Origin: Flavobacteriales bacterium
GTDB lineage: Bacteria; Bacteroidota; Bacteroidia; NS11-12g; UBA955
Length of the DNA stretch: 39,868 nt
Direction: 5' to 3'
Assembly: GCA_947463095.1 (NCBI GenBank)
Contig: CANHRE010000016.1
Coordinates: 1-39,868 of the forward strand
Part shown: in pieces, positions 9,476 to 19,760 of the stretch
How positions within the stretch are numbered: position 1 is the stretch's first letter
How the letters are laid out: the number at the start of each line of letters is the position of its first letter
The notes under the pieces: model-generated
What the model was told of the DNA's origin: nothing
What the model saw: the letters and a program-made list of their open reading frames with translations, nothing else
Database searches by the model: none
Made by a program: the position numbers and the translations under genes

Positions 9476-10975
9476 TTAGCGCACCCGCAACCTCATGCCC
9501 GGTTGGAGCTGGAAATCCGAAAGTTGGTTTTTCAGGCGCAGTTCGTCCAGGCTGATGCCGAACTTTCGGGCTATGGAAAACGCTGTATCACCGGGCTGTA
9601 CAACGTAAACCTGGCTATCGCCCTCAGACGCAGCTGCCGGCACTATTGCAGCCACACGAAGTTGTTGCCCGCTTTGCAAGGTCATGGTCTTCAGGTTGTT
9701 CCAGGTTTTCAGCGAATCAACGGCAACCAGATATAGTTTTCCTATAGAATACAGGGTTTCACCAGGCATCACAAAGTGAACACCCTTTTTGCTTTCTGTT
9801 GCGGCGCCAAGCGGTTCTGTGGCAACCACCCCTGCTGGTTTCAAATTGTAGCGAAGTACCAGCAGTTGTCCTGCTTTAAGTACCGTTTGCTGCGGCAGGC
9901 CGTTGATGGCCGCCAGTGTACCCGGATCCATGCCCCAGCGCTTGGCCAGTCCATACATCGTTTCTCCCGACTTAACGCTGTATAACCCTCCGGAGGTATC
10001 CTGTTCAGGGCCGGGCGCCCTTACTTCTGAATTACCGGAGAGGGGTTCTGAAAACACCGGCAGTCCTTGGACCGGCTTTTTTCTATTCTGAAGCTGAAGT
10101 ACTTCACCTTCCTTGGGCAGGGTTCCAGGTTCAAGTCCGTTCAGCTGATACACCCTTTTTAACTTGATGCCGTATTTCTGAGAAACATCGCGGAGGCTTT
10201 CACCCTGGTGATAAATGTGCTGCGGAACTGCAGCCTGTCTCTTCTTAGGTTTCAGGTAAACCACTTCTCCTGCGCGCAGGGTATCTCCTTTGTTTAAATC
10301 GTTGTACCGGTATATCTGCCATACACCCATCTGATGCGCAGAGGCAATATCACCGGGGGTAGATCCGGCCGGGGCATAAACCGAAGGAATACCGTTTTCA
10401 ACAACCTTTACCGATTCCTTGGGTTCCAGGTATTCCTCACCCATAATGACCATCGTGTCGTATTTCCCAAGACGGTATTTGGAAATTATTCCATTCAGGA
10501 TCACTGCGTATTGAGGATTTGTTGCATAACCGGCCGATTTAAGTCCCTGTGACCAGGCCTGATAATTCATGATGTCTAGTGTGAATAGGGTCTTGTATCT
10601 TGGACTGCTGCTGAGGAAGAGGCTGTGGTCGCGGTAAGATTCCATGGCATTGGGGTAGGCGCGAAAGCACTCATTGGCCGCGTCATCGTCTTCAATACAG
10701 TTGGCACCCTGCCACTCTTTGCGGCACTTTATACCAAAATGGTTGTTGCATTCAGCCGCCAACCTGCTGTTTCCGCAGGAAGATTCCAACAATCCCTGAC
10801 CCAGCGTTATGGATGCCGGAATTTTGTACAGGCGCATCTCCTGCATGGCTGCGTAGCGAAACTCCTCTATATATTGTTCAGCGGTCTTGCGTTGCCTGGC
10901 CTGGCCATCTGCATCCAAAGGCCTCCAGAAAATCAGAAGCAACAACAAAGCGATTGCCGGGTACTTGGACATCAT
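9476..10975 (-). CDS. Glucosaminidase (GH73-like) with C-terminal LysM repeats
   Basis: This is a predicted secreted peptidoglycan hydrolase of 499 residues. An N-terminal signal sequence (MMSKYPAIALLLLLIFW) precedes a mannosyl-glycoprotein endo-beta-N-acetylglucosaminidase domain, about residues 30-170, with the GLLES motif (probable catalytic E64), HFGIKC, and AWSQGLKSAGYAT. Four clear LysM modules follow (around YHQGESLRDVS, YSVKSGETMYGLA, FVMPGETLYSIG, YVVQPGDTAFSIA) plus a degenerate one near residue 210. LysM binds the glycan chain and keeps the enzyme on the wall. The frame extends to a TTG at 10993, but the double ATG at 10975 places the signal peptide correctly. It stands divergent from dsbD. 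A role in cell-wall remodelling or daughter-cell separation is inferred. Confidence 0.88.
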   Translation of the reverse strand: MMSKYPAIALLLLLIFWRPLDADGQARQRKTAEQYIEEFRYAAMQEMRLYKIPASITLGQGLLESSCGNSRLAAECNNHFGIKCRKEWQGANCIEDDDAANECFRAYPNAMESYRDHSLFLSSSPRYKTLFTLDIMNYQAWSQGLKSAGYATNPQYAVILNGIISKYRLGKYDTMVIMGEEYLEPKESVKVVENGIPSVYAPAGSTPGDIASAHQMGVWQIYRYNDLNKGDTLRAGEVVYLKPKKRQAAVPQHIYHQGESLRDVSQKYGIKLKRVYQLNGLEPGTLPKEGEVLQLQNRKKPVQGLPVFSEPLSGNSEVRAPGPEQDTSGGLYSVKSGETMYGLAKRWGMDPGTLAAINGLPQQTVLKAGQLLVLRYNLKPAGVVATEPLGAATESKKGVHFVMPGETLYSIGKLYLVAVDSLKTWNNLKTMTLQSGQQLRVAAIVPAAASEGDSQVYVVQPGDTAFSIARKFGISLDELRLKNQLSDFQLQPGMRLRVR

Positions 10976-11086
10976 CTTTCTCACGAAGCACAAAAAAATA
11001 AAACATCTTTTTGCTTTCTCCGTTCAGATTTGCACAACCTGTGTTTTGAACGCAGGTGTTGAAAGGCTTTTTTTGTAACCATAAAG

Positions 11087-13237
11087 ATGCATCGTCCATT
11101 GAAACAATTTCTATCGATACTCACCCTGGCGCTCAGCCTAAGCCTGAACGGGCAAATAATCAAGTACCCGGATTTCACGTACCACCTGAGCAAAAGCACG
11201 GTAAAAACGGGAGAAACCATTGAACTGATTCTTACTACCTCAAATATCCCTCCAACTTGGCACCTGTTTAGTGAGGAAACCGATTGTCCACCAGAAGAAG
11301 GTCCGGTAGAAGCCAGTCTTGAGTTCACCCCCCATACCAGCTATCAATTGGTAGGTAAGCTCAGCAGCGTTGGCGACCATATGGTGCGCGACGACATTTT
11401 TGGCTGCAGCACCGGACAGTTTGAAGGCAAGGCGGAGTTTCGTCAGAAAATTAAAATACTGGCGCCCAATCCTGTGATTCAGCTGCGCTTTCTCGGCCAG
11501 ATGTGCACCGACGTTACCGGCATGTGCGTACCGGTGAAGTCGCCGATCATCGAAATCAAAAGCCTCAAGGTGGAAGGTACTGCTTTAGAAGCACCGGCTG
11601 TGGCACCATCAGGCCCGGCTTCCCTGCCGGATACCCCGGTGATCCATCCGACACCCGCTCTTGCTCCAACAACTGCAGCTGTGGCACCGGCGGGAATTCC
11701 CGGCTATCGCGCCTCAGGACCCAACGAAGCCGGCACCTGTAAACCTAAAAGTTTTGGAGGCAGCATCCCTGTGCAAAGTCAGGGTTTAGGGACCCTATTC
11801 CTGCTGGCCTTTGTTTCCGGACTCCTGGGCTTGATTACACCGTGTGTGTTTCCCATGATTCCTATGACGGTAAGCTTCTTTATGAAGAAAAAAAGCAGGG
11901 CTGTAGCCATCAGGGAAGCCCTCATCTTCGCCTTTTCCATTATTGCTATTTACACCGTGCTGGGCACGTTGGTGGCTTTCGCATTCGGCGCGGAAGCAGG
12001 CAATTGGGTTAGCACACACTGGATACCGAACCTGTTTTTCTTTGTGATATTCTTGGTTTTTGCCGCTTCGTTTTTTGGTGCTTTCGAATTGGTGCTACCT
12101 GCCGCACTGGTGAATAAAGTGGACAGACAGGCCGACAAGGGCGGAATCCTTGGCCCGGTATTCATGGCCCTGACCATTGCCCTGGTTTCATTTAGCTGCA
12201 CCGGCCCTATTGTTGGAACGGTGTTGGCACAATCCATCACCGGTAATTTTCTGACTCCTGTGGTGGGCATGCTGGGCTTTTCATTGGCATTTGCCCTCCC
12301 CTTCGGACTTTTCGCCCTGTTTCCATCGTGGCTGAGTAGCCTGCCCAAGTCGGGTGGCTGGCTGAACAGTGTAAAAGTGGTACTGGGTTTCCTGGAAGCA
12401 GCCTTCGCCCTAAAATTCCTGAGCATAGCGGACCAGACTTACCACTGGCGTCTGTTGGACCGCGAAGTTTATTTGGCACTGTGGATTGCCATCTTCATAC
12501 TCATGGGATTGTATTTGCTTGGAAAAATCCGCTTTGCGCATGACAGCGAGGTTGGGCATTTGGGTATTGGGCGTCTGGGCCTTGTTATTGCCACCTTCAG
12601 TTTTGTGGTATACCTGATTCCCGGGATGTGGGGTGCGCCGTTGAAGTTTCTGGCCGGATACCTGCCCCCGATGCATACCCAGGATTTCGATATCAACCGC
12701 AGCATACGTGAAGCCGCCGGCCTAAGCGGCAATGTAATCGGAAAACCGCGTTATTCAGACCAATTACATCTTCCCCATGGCCTGGTTGGCTATTTTGACT
12801 ACGATGAAGCGCTGGCCGCATCAAAGGAGTTGAAAAAACCTTTGTTCATCGACTTCACCGGCCACGGCTGTGTTAATTGCCGCAAAATGGAAGAGATGGT
12901 TTGGAGCCATCCTACTGTACTTAAACTACTGCGGGAAGAGTTTGTGATTGCCTCACTGTATGTTGACGACCACAAGATAAAGTTGCCGGTGGAGGAGCAA
13001 TTTTACAGCCGCTGGAGCGGTGAAAAAATCACCGAGCTGGGTGCCAAGAATGCGGACATCGAATTGTGTTACTTCGCAGCCAATGCGCAGCCATTGTACA
13101 TCCTGCTTGACGGCAAGGAGCAGATGTTGCAGGCCGCCGGTTCTGCAGAATCCTTCAATTATAAGCCTGAAGCCTTCGCAGCCTTTCTGGAAGCCGGCTT
13201 GAAGAATTTCAAACAACAAACAACCACCAACCCATGA
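11087..13237 (+). CDS. dsbD: Thiol:disulfide interchange protein DsbD family
   Basis: This 716-residue inner-membrane protein carries reducing power from cytoplasmic thioredoxin to the periplasm. A signal peptide is followed by an N-terminal DsbD-alpha-like domain (to about residue 150) with a cysteine pair in CTDVTGMC. After a proline/alanine-rich linker come about eight membrane segments with the two conserved membrane cysteines, C253 (TPCVFPM) and C371 (SCTGP). The C-terminal thioredoxin-like domain carries CVNC at 595-598. All three redox centres are thus present. Its stop overlaps the gmhA start in ATGA, indicating translational coupling. An imperfect 7-bp hairpin lies upstream at 11037-11057; its meaning is unclear. 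Confidence 0.92.
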   Translation: MHRPLKQFLSILTLALSLSLNGQIIKYPDFTYHLSKSTVKTGETIELILTTSNIPPTWHLFSEETDCPPEEGPVEASLEFTPHTSYQLVGKLSSVGDHMVRDDIFGCSTGQFEGKAEFRQKIKILAPNPVIQLRFLGQMCTDVTGMCVPVKSPIIEIKSLKVEGTALEAPAVAPSGPASLPDTPVIHPTPALAPTTAAVAPAGIPGYRASGPNEAGTCKPKSFGGSIPVQSQGLGTLFLLAFVSGLLGLITPCVFPMIPMTVSFFMKKKSRAVAIREALIFAFSIIAIYTVLGTLVAFAFGAEAGNWVSTHWIPNLFFFVIFLVFAASFFGAFELVLPAALVNKVDRQADKGGILGPVFMALTIALVSFSCTGPIVGTVLAQSITGNFLTPVVGMLGFSLAFALPFGLFALFPSWLSSLPKSGGWLNSVKVVLGFLEAAFALKFLSIADQTYHWRLLDREVYLALWIAIFILMGLYLLGKIRFAHDSEVGHLGIGRLGLVIATFSFVVYLIPGMWGAPLKFLAGYLPPMHTQDFDINRSIREAAGLSGNVIGKPRYSDQLHLPHGLVGYFDYDEALAASKELKKPLFIDFTGHGCVNCRKMEEMVWSHPTVLKLLREEFVIASLYVDDHKIKLPVEEQFYSRWSGEKITELGAKNADIELCYFAANAQPLYILLDGKEQMLQAAGSAESFNYKPEAFAAFLEAGLKNFKQQTTTNP

Positions 13238-13818
13238 GCACACAACGTATCCTGCATCATTTTCAGGAAGCAGCCCAGGTGCTGCAGGCATTTTTGTCTG
13301 AGCCCCACAACATGGATGCCATCCATAAGGCAGGAACCCTGTGCGTAGAAAGCCTGCAAAACGGAGGGAAAATCATTTCCTGCGGCAATGGAGGCAGCCA
13401 CTGTGATGCCATGCACTTTGCCGAAGAACTCAGCGGACGTTATCGAAAAGACCGTCCGGCACTGGCGGCTATGGCCATCAGTGACCCTAGCCATCTGAGC
13501 TGTGTAGGCAACGATTACGGCTTCGAATATGTTTTTTCTCGTTCCATAGAAGCGCTGGGTCGCCCAGGCGATGTGCTGCTGGCCATCAGCACCAGCGGCA
13601 ATTCACCCAACATAATACAGGCCATTACAGCCGCACGTAACAAGGGGATGAAGGTAATCAGCCTCACCGGAAAAGACGGAGGACAGGTTGGACCGATCAG
13701 CGATGTGGAAATACGGGCACCGAAAAGCGATTATGCAGACCGGGCCCAGGAAATCCACATCAAGGTTATCCATGCCCTGATTGACTTCATTGAACACAAT
13801 ACCGGATTGTCGTTTTAA
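13234..13818 (+). CDS. gmhA: Sedoheptulose 7-phosphate isomerase GmhA
   Basis: This 194-residue SIS-domain enzyme converts D-sedoheptulose 7-phosphate to D-glycero-manno-heptose 7-phosphate, the first step to ADP-heptose for LPS core. Signature motifs are complete: [18 protein letters not shown] (metal and catalytic residues), [21 protein letters not shown], and the C-terminal [12 protein letters not shown] with the active-site histidine. From memory these segments are very close to E. coli GmhA. It begins in the ATGA overlap with dsbD and ends sharing TTAA with the convergent SGNH-protein gene. No other heptose gene is in the window. Confidence 0.95.
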   Translation: MSTQRILHHFQEAAQVLQAFLSEPHNMDAIHKAGTLCVESLQNGGKIISCGNGGSHCDAMHFAEELSGRYRKDRPALAAMAISDPSHLSCVGNDYGFEYVFSRSIEALGRPGDVLLAISTSGNSPNIIQAITAARNKGMKVISLTGKDGGQVGPISDVEIRAPKSDYADRAQEIHIKVIHALIDFIEHNTGLSF

Positions 13819-14960
13819 AATTCCGCGAAAGGCGTTTGTGAAATCAGGTGGTCCAGGTTGCTTTCCACCACCATCAGAATTACCGCATCTGGTTTAAAGT
13901 CATGCACCTGCTTCAGGTTCATGCCATACTGCCATTGGTCAAACAACGCAACTGTTTCACCAAAAGCCTCTGACAGGTATGGCACTACATCGCTTCCGAA
14001 AGAATCCCGGATGAAGAGCACCTTGGGGTGCTTCTGTTCATTCTTCACCTTGCGTATCTGATATTCCCATGAATTGGAAAAGGTCAAAACAGGCCATTGG
14101 AACAGGGTGGTGTCATGGGCATGGTGTTCCCTGAGCACTGCCACCAAATCAGGTTCAACGGCGATGCCGGATAAAGCCATCATTCCGGCAATATTTCCGG
14201 AAACATTGGCACTGCTGTCCACCGTGGCCCTAAACAAATGATCTGCCTGTATTTCCGGAAAATCTTTTTGCAAACGCTTCACCATGGAAACCGCAGCCAC
14301 CCAGGCACCATAGCGGTTCCAGTGGTTGTCTGTTTTGTGGAACATCCTGGGGGCGGAGGTGTTTTTGGCCTGATGCAGCGCTTCCCTTAAATCAATCACC
14401 TGGATGCGCGTATTCCTTCGCAAGTAGTCTATCAGCTGGTCGCTGCGGTTGGATGCTGCCAAACGTTGGATAAATTCAGGCTGATGCTCCGGATATACCG
14501 ATTGCTTCACCGGCGCGATGGCCAGATAAAATCGGCAGTCACGGTTTCTGAGGTAACTTTCACGGCGCAGCAATTTCACCGCTATTGTATCCAGTGCGCC
14601 TTTGCTGAAACGCATGCTCCCGTCAAAAGTTGCCAGCTCTTTACGCGTGATATACATCCACCCCTGGTCACCCAGATAGGCCATGGTGGGGATGGGCGAC
14701 TTGTGAAACAGGTTCAGGTTGGCCGTTCCATACAGCCGCATTAACGCGCTGCGCAGGCTAAACCGGTCGGAGAAGGCGGTATCAAAACGACCGGGCATAC
14801 TGGAAAGCGGTGTTTTTAGGTCAGGGAATGCGGTCGGGGTTCTGTTTTCTGTATTTGCCTTTGAAATCCAATGGGTATAAGAATTGATCCATGGAAACAA
14901 CAGCGACAGCGCAAAGGCGGCGGGCAGAAGTTGTTTCGTTATGTTGGGCCTGTTCGTCAA
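13815..14960 (-). CDS. SGNH/AlgX-AlgJ-like O-acyltransferase partner protein
   Basis: About 381 residues. One N-terminal membrane segment ([15 protein letters not shown]) is followed by an extracytoplasmic SGNH-hydrolase-like domain related to AlgJ/AlgX. Motifs seen are [20 protein letters not shown] (Asp/His at about 211 and 213) and FIRDSFGSD (Ser about 320), the likely catalytic triad. In such systems the MBOAT protein passes the acyl group across the membrane and the SGNH protein transfers it to the sugar. The longest frame begins at a GTG at 15017, inside the MBOAT gene; I prefer TTG 14960, which overlaps the MBOAT stop in TTGA, the spacing of a coupled start. Start uncertain, family assignment good. 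Confidence 0.82.
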   Translation of the reverse strand: MTNRPNITKQLLPAAFALSLLFPWINSYTHWISKANTENRTPTAFPDLKTPLSSMPGRFDTAFSDRFSLRSALMRLYGTANLNLFHKSPIPTMAYLGDQGWMYITRKELATFDGSMRFSKGALDTIAVKLLRRESYLRNRDCRFYLAIAPVKQSVYPEHQPEFIQRLAASNRSDQLIDYLRRNTRIQVIDLREALHQAKNTSAPRMFHKTDNHWNRYGAWVAAVSMVKRLQKDFPEIQADHLFRATVDSSANVSGNIAGMMALSGIAVEPDLVAVLREHHAHDTTLFQWPVLTFSNSWEYQIRKVKNEQKHPKVLFIRDSFGSDVVPYLSEAFGETVALFDQWQYGMNLKQVHDFKPDAVILMVVESNLDHLISQTPFAEF

Positions 14961-16393
14961 AACCGGAAATAGATAAATGGACTGTAAGTTCCGGCCATAA
15001 TCAGGGCCACACTCCACCAGAAGATGAGCAGATAGCCGGCTAAGGAAAAAGACTGTAAGGCCGTTGCCGCCATACCGCCCATACGTTCCAGATGCCTGAA
15101 GGCAAAGCGAAAAAAGCCGGCACTCCCCAAAATAGCTAGGAGCAATACCAGCAGCAGCTCCCTGTTCATCAGTGAAGCCTGAAGATACTCGTTGTACTTA
15201 TGGGCTTGAAAGGGCGTGAAATCAAACAAGCGCCTATAGAAATGAAGCGTTGATTGTATATCTGGGGCGCGGAAGGGCACCCAGCTCAGGATGATGATAA
15301 TCAGGGTATAAGCATGCCTTAGCCACAAGGGCAGACGCTGCAGCAGGTTTCCTACTTTCCCGCGTTCCAGCATAAGAAAGACGCCATGGAATAAGCCCCA
15401 GAACAGGAAATTCCAGCTTGAGCCGTGCCAGAAGCCGGTGAGGATAAACACCAGCAGCAGGTTTCGGTAGGTTTTCCCCACCCCGGAGCGATTGCCTCCC
15501 AGCGGGATGTACACATAATCGCGGAACCAGGTGGACAGAGAAATATGCCAGCGGGACCAGAAATCTTTCATGCCCACCGACGTGTAGGGGAAGTTGAAGT
15601 TTTCCGGAAACTCAAATCCAAACAGCGCAGCAAGGCCAATGGCCATATCGCTGTACGCCGAAAAATCGGTGTATATCTGTAAGGTATAGCAAATGATGGC
15701 CAGCCAAGCTGTGCCACAGGACATATCGCCAAATTCCACGCCCCACAGGGTATCGGCGGCCAAGGCCAGGTTATTGGCAATGATGACCTTTTTGCCTAAT
15801 CCGATCAGGAAACGCTGCAGACCGCTTACCCACAAATCGTAGGAGCGCCTTCGCCGTTCCAGTTGTTCGGCAATTTGGCGGTATCGGATAATTGGACCGG
15901 CAATCAGCTGCGGAAACAGACTAATATACAATGCCATACGCACTGGACTTTTTTGAACGGGTGTAAGCTTGCGGTATACATCACATACATAGCTGATGCC
16001 ATGGAAGGTATAGAAAGAGATACCTACGGGCAGTGCTATTTGGGGAACATTCAGCGCAGAAAATCCCGCGGTGGCCAGCAGCGCGTTCATGTTGAGCACC
16101 AGAAAGCCGGCATATTTGAACCATACCAGGAGGCCGAGGTTCAGGATGAGCGTAAGCACCAGGAAGTATTTGCGCATTCGCTCATCTTTTCCTGCATGAA
16201 TGAGCAGCGCTCCTCCATAGTTCAGCGCGATGCTGGCCAGGAGCAACAGGGTATAGCCTACTCCGCCCCAGGCAAAAAACACCAGACTGAAGCATAATAA
16301 AACGGCATTATTAAACCTTTGGGGTACCAGGTAATAGGCCAGCAAACACAGCGGCAGAAAGAGAAACAAGAAAGTCAGTGAGTTGAACAGCAT
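14957..16393 (-). CDS. MBOAT family O-acyltransferase (AlgI-like)
   Basis: This 478-residue polytopic inner-membrane protein has the AlgI/DltB pattern: an N-terminal block starting MLFNSLTFLFLFLP, LPVGISFYTFHGISYV, a QIYTDFSAYSDMAIG segment, FWSRWHISLSTWFRDYVYIPLGG (H283), and GFWHGSSWNF with the conserved active-site histidine (H323). Such proteins move acyl, usually acetyl, groups to the periplasm to modify a polysaccharide. It lies 18 bp after the sugar-phosphate transferase gene and is coupled to the SGNH protein gene, so the target is inferred to be a glycan made through that transferase. The exact acyl group and acceptor cannot be read from sequence. Confidence 0.92.
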   Translation of the reverse strand: MLFNSLTFLFLFLPLCLLAYYLVPQRFNNAVLLCFSLVFFAWGGVGYTLLLLASIALNYGGALLIHAGKDERMRKYFLVLTLILNLGLLVWFKYAGFLVLNMNALLATAGFSALNVPQIALPVGISFYTFHGISYVCDVYRKLTPVQKSPVRMALYISLFPQLIAGPIIRYRQIAEQLERRRRSYDLWVSGLQRFLIGLGKKVIIANNLALAADTLWGVEFGDMSCGTAWLAIICYTLQIYTDFSAYSDMAIGLAALFGFEFPENFNFPYTSVGMKDFWSRWHISLSTWFRDYVYIPLGGNRSGVGKTYRNLLLVFILTGFWHGSSWNFLFWGLFHGVFLMLERGKVGNLLQRLPLWLRHAYTLIIIILSWVPFRAPDIQSTLHFYRRLFDFTPFQAHKYNEYLQASLMNRELLLVLLLAILGSAGFFRFAFRHLERMGGMAATALQSFSLAGYLLIFWWSVALIMAGTYSPFIYFRF

Positions 16394-16411
16394 CCCTGTC
16401 CCAGTGCGGTT

Positions 16412-17413
16412 TTACTTTCTGCGGACCATGCTGTTCCGCAGCAGCACATACGTTACCACCTGCACCGTTATACCGATAAACAGGAGCGACAGCTGTTGCG
16501 CGTACTTCATGGATGCCGGCAGCATGAGCACCAGAGCATTGATGAATAACTGAACAAGGGCGTAGCCAATACTCACTTTCAGGTGAGGAAAACGGGCGAT
16601 ATGTACCAGGCGTTTGAACAGAAAGTCGCGATGGGGCACAAAGATGTTCTGGCGCAATATCAACTTGTAGCCAACGGTGAGGCCCGCATCGATGCCGAAG
16701 ATGGAGAACAGCAGCAGATAAATGTAGTTTCCTGTTGCCAACAAGAGGCTGTACATCAGGTACAGAATGATGATGCTGATGGTCATGCTGCCCACATCAC
16801 CCATAAATGCCACAGCCTTGTTGCGCACGTTCAGGAAGGCCATAATGGCCACAGCAATCATCATGGATAAGATAAAATTGCTGTCTGTGAAATTCAGGGG
16901 GTTACCGGCGGCATCCTCAACAAATTCATTGAGGTAGAAGAAACTGCCAAGGATGACAAAACAGTTGAGCAGCAGCATCCCATTAATTCCATCCATAAAG
17001 TTAAAGGCATTGATGACTCCTATTCCAAAAATGAGCCCGGCGCAGGCCAGCACCAGCAGTTCCTGATTTTGGGAGGTGATGGGCAATTGCCAGAGCATCA
17101 GCAGCAAGGCCACTATCTGAAACAGGAACCTCAGGGAATGCTTTAGAAAGATCAAATCATCAATAAAGCTTACGGTAGCCAGCATCAACACGCCTATGAC
17201 AAAATAGTCAGGCAGGGTAAATCCCGTTGAGAAGCCATAAAACATGAAGGCGCAAACCAAAACCAAACCCATCCCGGTCATGGTGGGCGAAGCATGCGAA
17301 CTTCGACCATTGGGGTGGTCGTAAAGGCCAAACCTTCTTCCAAGCAATATGTACAGCGCCGTAAAAACGGAAGTCGAGGCGGCTGATAGCAACAGGGACC
17401 AGTAATTCAGCAA
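16412..17413 (-). CDS. Polyprenyl-phosphate sugar-1-phosphate transferase (WecA/MraY superfamily)
   Basis: A 333-residue membrane protein with about ten hydrophobic segments. Motifs of the family are visible: GLYDHPNGRSSH near the N-terminus, the DD pair at 85-86 (FIDD), NFMDGINGM around 138-146, MGDVGSM, and PHRDFLFKRLVH (260-271). These proteins transfer a HexNAc-1-phosphate to undecaprenyl phosphate to begin a lipid-linked glycan (O-antigen, capsule or exopolysaccharide). The nucleotide sugar is unknown. The start is TTG at 17413; no in-frame ATG gives the full first helix. In the 61-bp gap upstream an 8-bp inverted repeat GATTAATT/AATTAATC (17424-17431, 17452-17459) could be an operator or promoter element. 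Confidence 0.88.
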   Translation of the reverse strand: MLNYWSLLLSAASTSVFTALYILLGRRFGLYDHPNGRSSHASPTMTGMGLVLVCAFMFYGFSTGFTLPDYFVIGVLMLATVSFIDDLIFLKHSLRFLFQIVALLLMLWQLPITSQNQELLVLACAGLIFGIGVINAFNFMDGINGMLLLNCFVILGSFFYLNEFVEDAAGNPLNFTDSNFILSMMIAVAIMAFLNVRNKAVAFMGDVGSMTISIIILYLMYSLLLATGNYIYLLLFSIFGIDAGLTVGYKLILRQNIFVPHRDFLFKRLVHIARFPHLKVSIGYALVQLFINALVLMLPASMKYAQQLSLLFIGITVQVVTYVLLRNSMVRRK

Positions 17414-17474
17414 GGAGGGATCAGATTAATTTTTCGTCTTCAAATCTAGCTAATTAATCGGAAACATACGTTTA

Positions 17475-19352
17475 TCAATACATTAACTCAATGGCTTCGT
17501 GATAATTCTGCATGATTACCTTCCGTTTTGCCTTGAGGGTAATGGTCAGTTCGCCGCTCTCCACGGTAAATTGATGTCTTTTTACCTTGAAGTCTCTGAT
17601 TCGGGCATACTTAGCAAGTTCTTCGCCCAAAACCTTAAGATCAGCTTCAATCCATTGGTGTACCTCTGGCGTATCAATAAACACTTCCGAACTGCTGAAG
17701 TACTCATCGTTCAACCCAAATTGTTTTTTCATTTCCTCCATAGCGGGAACAATGAGTGCCGTTACATATTCCTTTTTATCGGCAATGATGAACACCTGTT
17801 CTATTTTGGGGCTGCGCAGATAGGCATTCTCCACAGGGGTAGGGTAAATATTCTTCCCCATAGAAGTAACAAGCATGTTCTTCAGGCGGTCGGTTATTTT
17901 CAGGTAGCCCTGATCAAAACGACCAATATCACCGGTATGGAACCAGCCATCGGCATCAAAAACATGAGCGGTTTCATCGGCCCTGTTCCAATATCCCAGC
18001 ATGATGTTCGGACCTTTGGCCAGAATTTCTCCTTCTTCAGAAAAAAAGTTTGGGTTGAAGCTATCATAGTCTTGTACGGTAATAATTTTACCGTTTTCGA
18101 TGTCCTGAATGGCTACTTGCTGGCTGGGTGCCACGCGGCCTACGGTACCGTAAATCTGACGGTGAAATTCATTCACGGTGATGAAGGGCGATGTTTCTGT
18201 TAAACCGTATCCCTCCTGCACCTTCAGTCCGATATTACCGAAAAACTCACCAACATGCTGAGGCAATGCGCCACCGCCGGAAATCATCATGCGCATGCGT
18301 CCGCCAAGGCGATTTTTAATTTTACTGAATACCAGCTTATCTGCCAGCTTATACTTCAGGTTCAGCAGTGGGCCCGGGTTTCCACCTTGCTCTCTTACCT
18401 TACGTGCCTGGGCGCCGATACCAATGCTCCAGGTGAATATGGATGCGCTGATGCCCCCTTTCTGGGTAGCCGTGCTCATCACCCGGTCGTGTACACGTTC
18501 CAAAACTCGCGGTACGCAGGCCATCACAGTTGGCCGAATTTCACCAATATTCTGCGGCACTTTCTCAACGCTTTCGGCAAAAGCAACCCTGGCGCCGGCA
18601 TACGAAGAAAGGAAATAGGTAGCCATACGCTCATATACATGGCTCAGGGGAAGAAAAGAAAGGTATAGATCGTCTTCGGTGAGGGCCGGACACAATTCAA
18701 GCGCATCGTAGCAATTGCTCATGAAGTTGTAATGAGACAACATAGCCCCCTTGGGGGTGCCTGTGGTACCGGAGGTATAGATGAAGGTGCTGAGGTCATC
18801 TGGTCCTACAGATTGAAAAGCCTGCTCCAGTGCATCTTTCTTCAGGGGCCGCAACGCAGCACCATTGGCCAACATCGTGGTGTAGCGCAGGTATAGATCG
18901 TCTTCCGCCGCATCAAGATTCATAATAACCTTGCGCACGGCAGGACATTCAGCCGCTATCTTCCTGAATTTACGCAGCAGGAAGTTGTTGCCCAGCACCA
19001 GCATAACACTTCCTGAATCATTCAATACAAAAGCCGTTTCCTCCGCCGTAAGGGTTGGATAAATCGACACATTCACGGCGCCGATTTTTTGCATGGCCTG
19101 GTCCAGGTAGTAATAATCAGGACCGTTGTCAAGGATGAGCGCTATGCGGTCACCCTTCTGAATACCTTCATGCAACAGGAAGGAGGCAATTTCGTCAATA
19201 CGGTCAAGGGCGTATCGATAGGTAATCTCTTTCCAGGTTCCATTTACCTTTTCAATCAGGTAGGGATGATCGGGATGGTGAATGTTGTAGGCTGCGTTCA
19301 GCAAGAAATGGTGAAGGCTTTTAAAACCCGGGTCTTTAACTGGTCGTGGCAT
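17475..19352 (-). CDS. Long-chain fatty-acid-CoA ligase (AMP-dependent synthetase)
   Basis: This 625-residue ANL-family enzyme activates a fatty acid to acyl-AMP and then acyl-CoA. The P-loop motif YTSGTTGTPKG lies at 192-202, followed by LSFLPLSHVYER, GYGLTETSP, GWFHTGDIG and the C-terminal DRLKNMLVTSMGKNIYP hinge region. The length and the long LSHVYER helix region match bacterial long-chain ligases (FadD15-like). It starts at ATG 19352, four bases after the ridA stop, so the two are probably co-transcribed. Chain length specificity is not determinable. Confidence 0.92.
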   Translation of the reverse strand: MPRPVKDPGFKSLHHFLLNAAYNIHHPDHPYLIEKVNGTWKEITYRYALDRIDEIASFLLHEGIQKGDRIALILDNGPDYYYLDQAMQKIGAVNVSIYPTLTAEETAFVLNDSGSVMLVLGNNFLLRKFRKIAAECPAVRKVIMNLDAAEDDLYLRYTTMLANGAALRPLKKDALEQAFQSVGPDDLSTFIYTSGTTGTPKGAMLSHYNFMSNCYDALELCPALTEDDLYLSFLPLSHVYERMATYFLSSYAGARVAFAESVEKVPQNIGEIRPTVMACVPRVLERVHDRVMSTATQKGGISASIFTWSIGIGAQARKVREQGGNPGPLLNLKYKLADKLVFSKIKNRLGGRMRMMISGGGALPQHVGEFFGNIGLKVQEGYGLTETSPFITVNEFHRQIYGTVGRVAPSQQVAIQDIENGKIITVQDYDSFNPNFFSEEGEILAKGPNIMLGYWNRADETAHVFDADGWFHTGDIGRFDQGYLKITDRLKNMLVTSMGKNIYPTPVENAYLRSPKIEQVFIIADKKEYVTALIVPAMEEMKKQFGLNDEYFSSSEVFIDTPEVHQWIEADLKVLGEELAKYARIRDFKVKRHQFTVESGELTITLKAKRKVIMQNYHEAIELMY

Positions 19353-19356
19353 AAGT

Positions 19357-19737
19357 TTATCGGATGGCAGTTACACTGATTTCTACGTTTACATCTTTCG
19401 GCAGCATGGAAACCTGAACGGTTTCTCTGGCAGGGAAAGCATCCTTAAAATAAGAACCATAAACGGCATTCACCGCAGCAAAATCATTCATATCCTTGAG
19501 GAAGATGCTTGTTTTAACAATAGCACTGTAATCAAGGCCCGCTGCGCGCAGAATGCCGCCAATATTTTCCATCACTCTTTTGGTTTCGGTGCTGATGTCT
19601 GCAGTATCGAGGTTACCATTTTCTGGGTTTATGGCTATCTGGCCGCTGCAGAACAGCATATTTCCCGCCCATACAGCCTGGCTGTAAGGCCCAATCGGTG
19701 CCGGAGCCTCTGTGGTGTTTATCGTTTGTTTATTCAT
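19357..19737 (-). CDS. ridA: RidA family enamine/imine deaminase
   Basis: RidA proteins hydrolyse reactive 2-aminoacrylate and related enamines. The 126-residue product from ATG 19737 begins NTTEAPAPIGPYSQAV, has FCSGQIAINPENG and ends with AFPARETVQVSMLPKDVNVEISVTA, all diagnostic, including the Arg that binds the substrate carboxylate. The frame extends upstream to 19821 and would add a hydrophobic, lipoprotein-like segment; I reject it because it overlaps the divergent gene and the short form has the normal family length. Divergent from the 19761 gene with a 23-bp gap; likely first gene of the transcript into the acyl-CoA ligase. Confidence 0.9.
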   Translation of the reverse strand: MNKQTINTTEAPAPIGPYSQAVWAGNMLFCSGQIAINPENGNLDTADISTETKRVMENIGGILRAAGLDYSAIVKTSIFLKDMNDFAAVNAVYGSYFKDAFPARETVQVSMLPKDVNVEISVTAIR

Positions 19738-19760
19738 GCTTGCCGTACCTTTGCCCTGCG

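Noticed and set aside
11037-11057. Hairpin in the dsbD leader as an attenuator or riboswitch
   Set aside because: A single 7-bp stem with a G-T pair; the T run is 10 bases away and no riboswitch motif is recognisable.
17499-18203. Plus-strand open frame of 234 codons inside the acyl-CoA ligase gene
   Set aside because: Antisense shadow of conserved ligase motifs, with no family resemblance.
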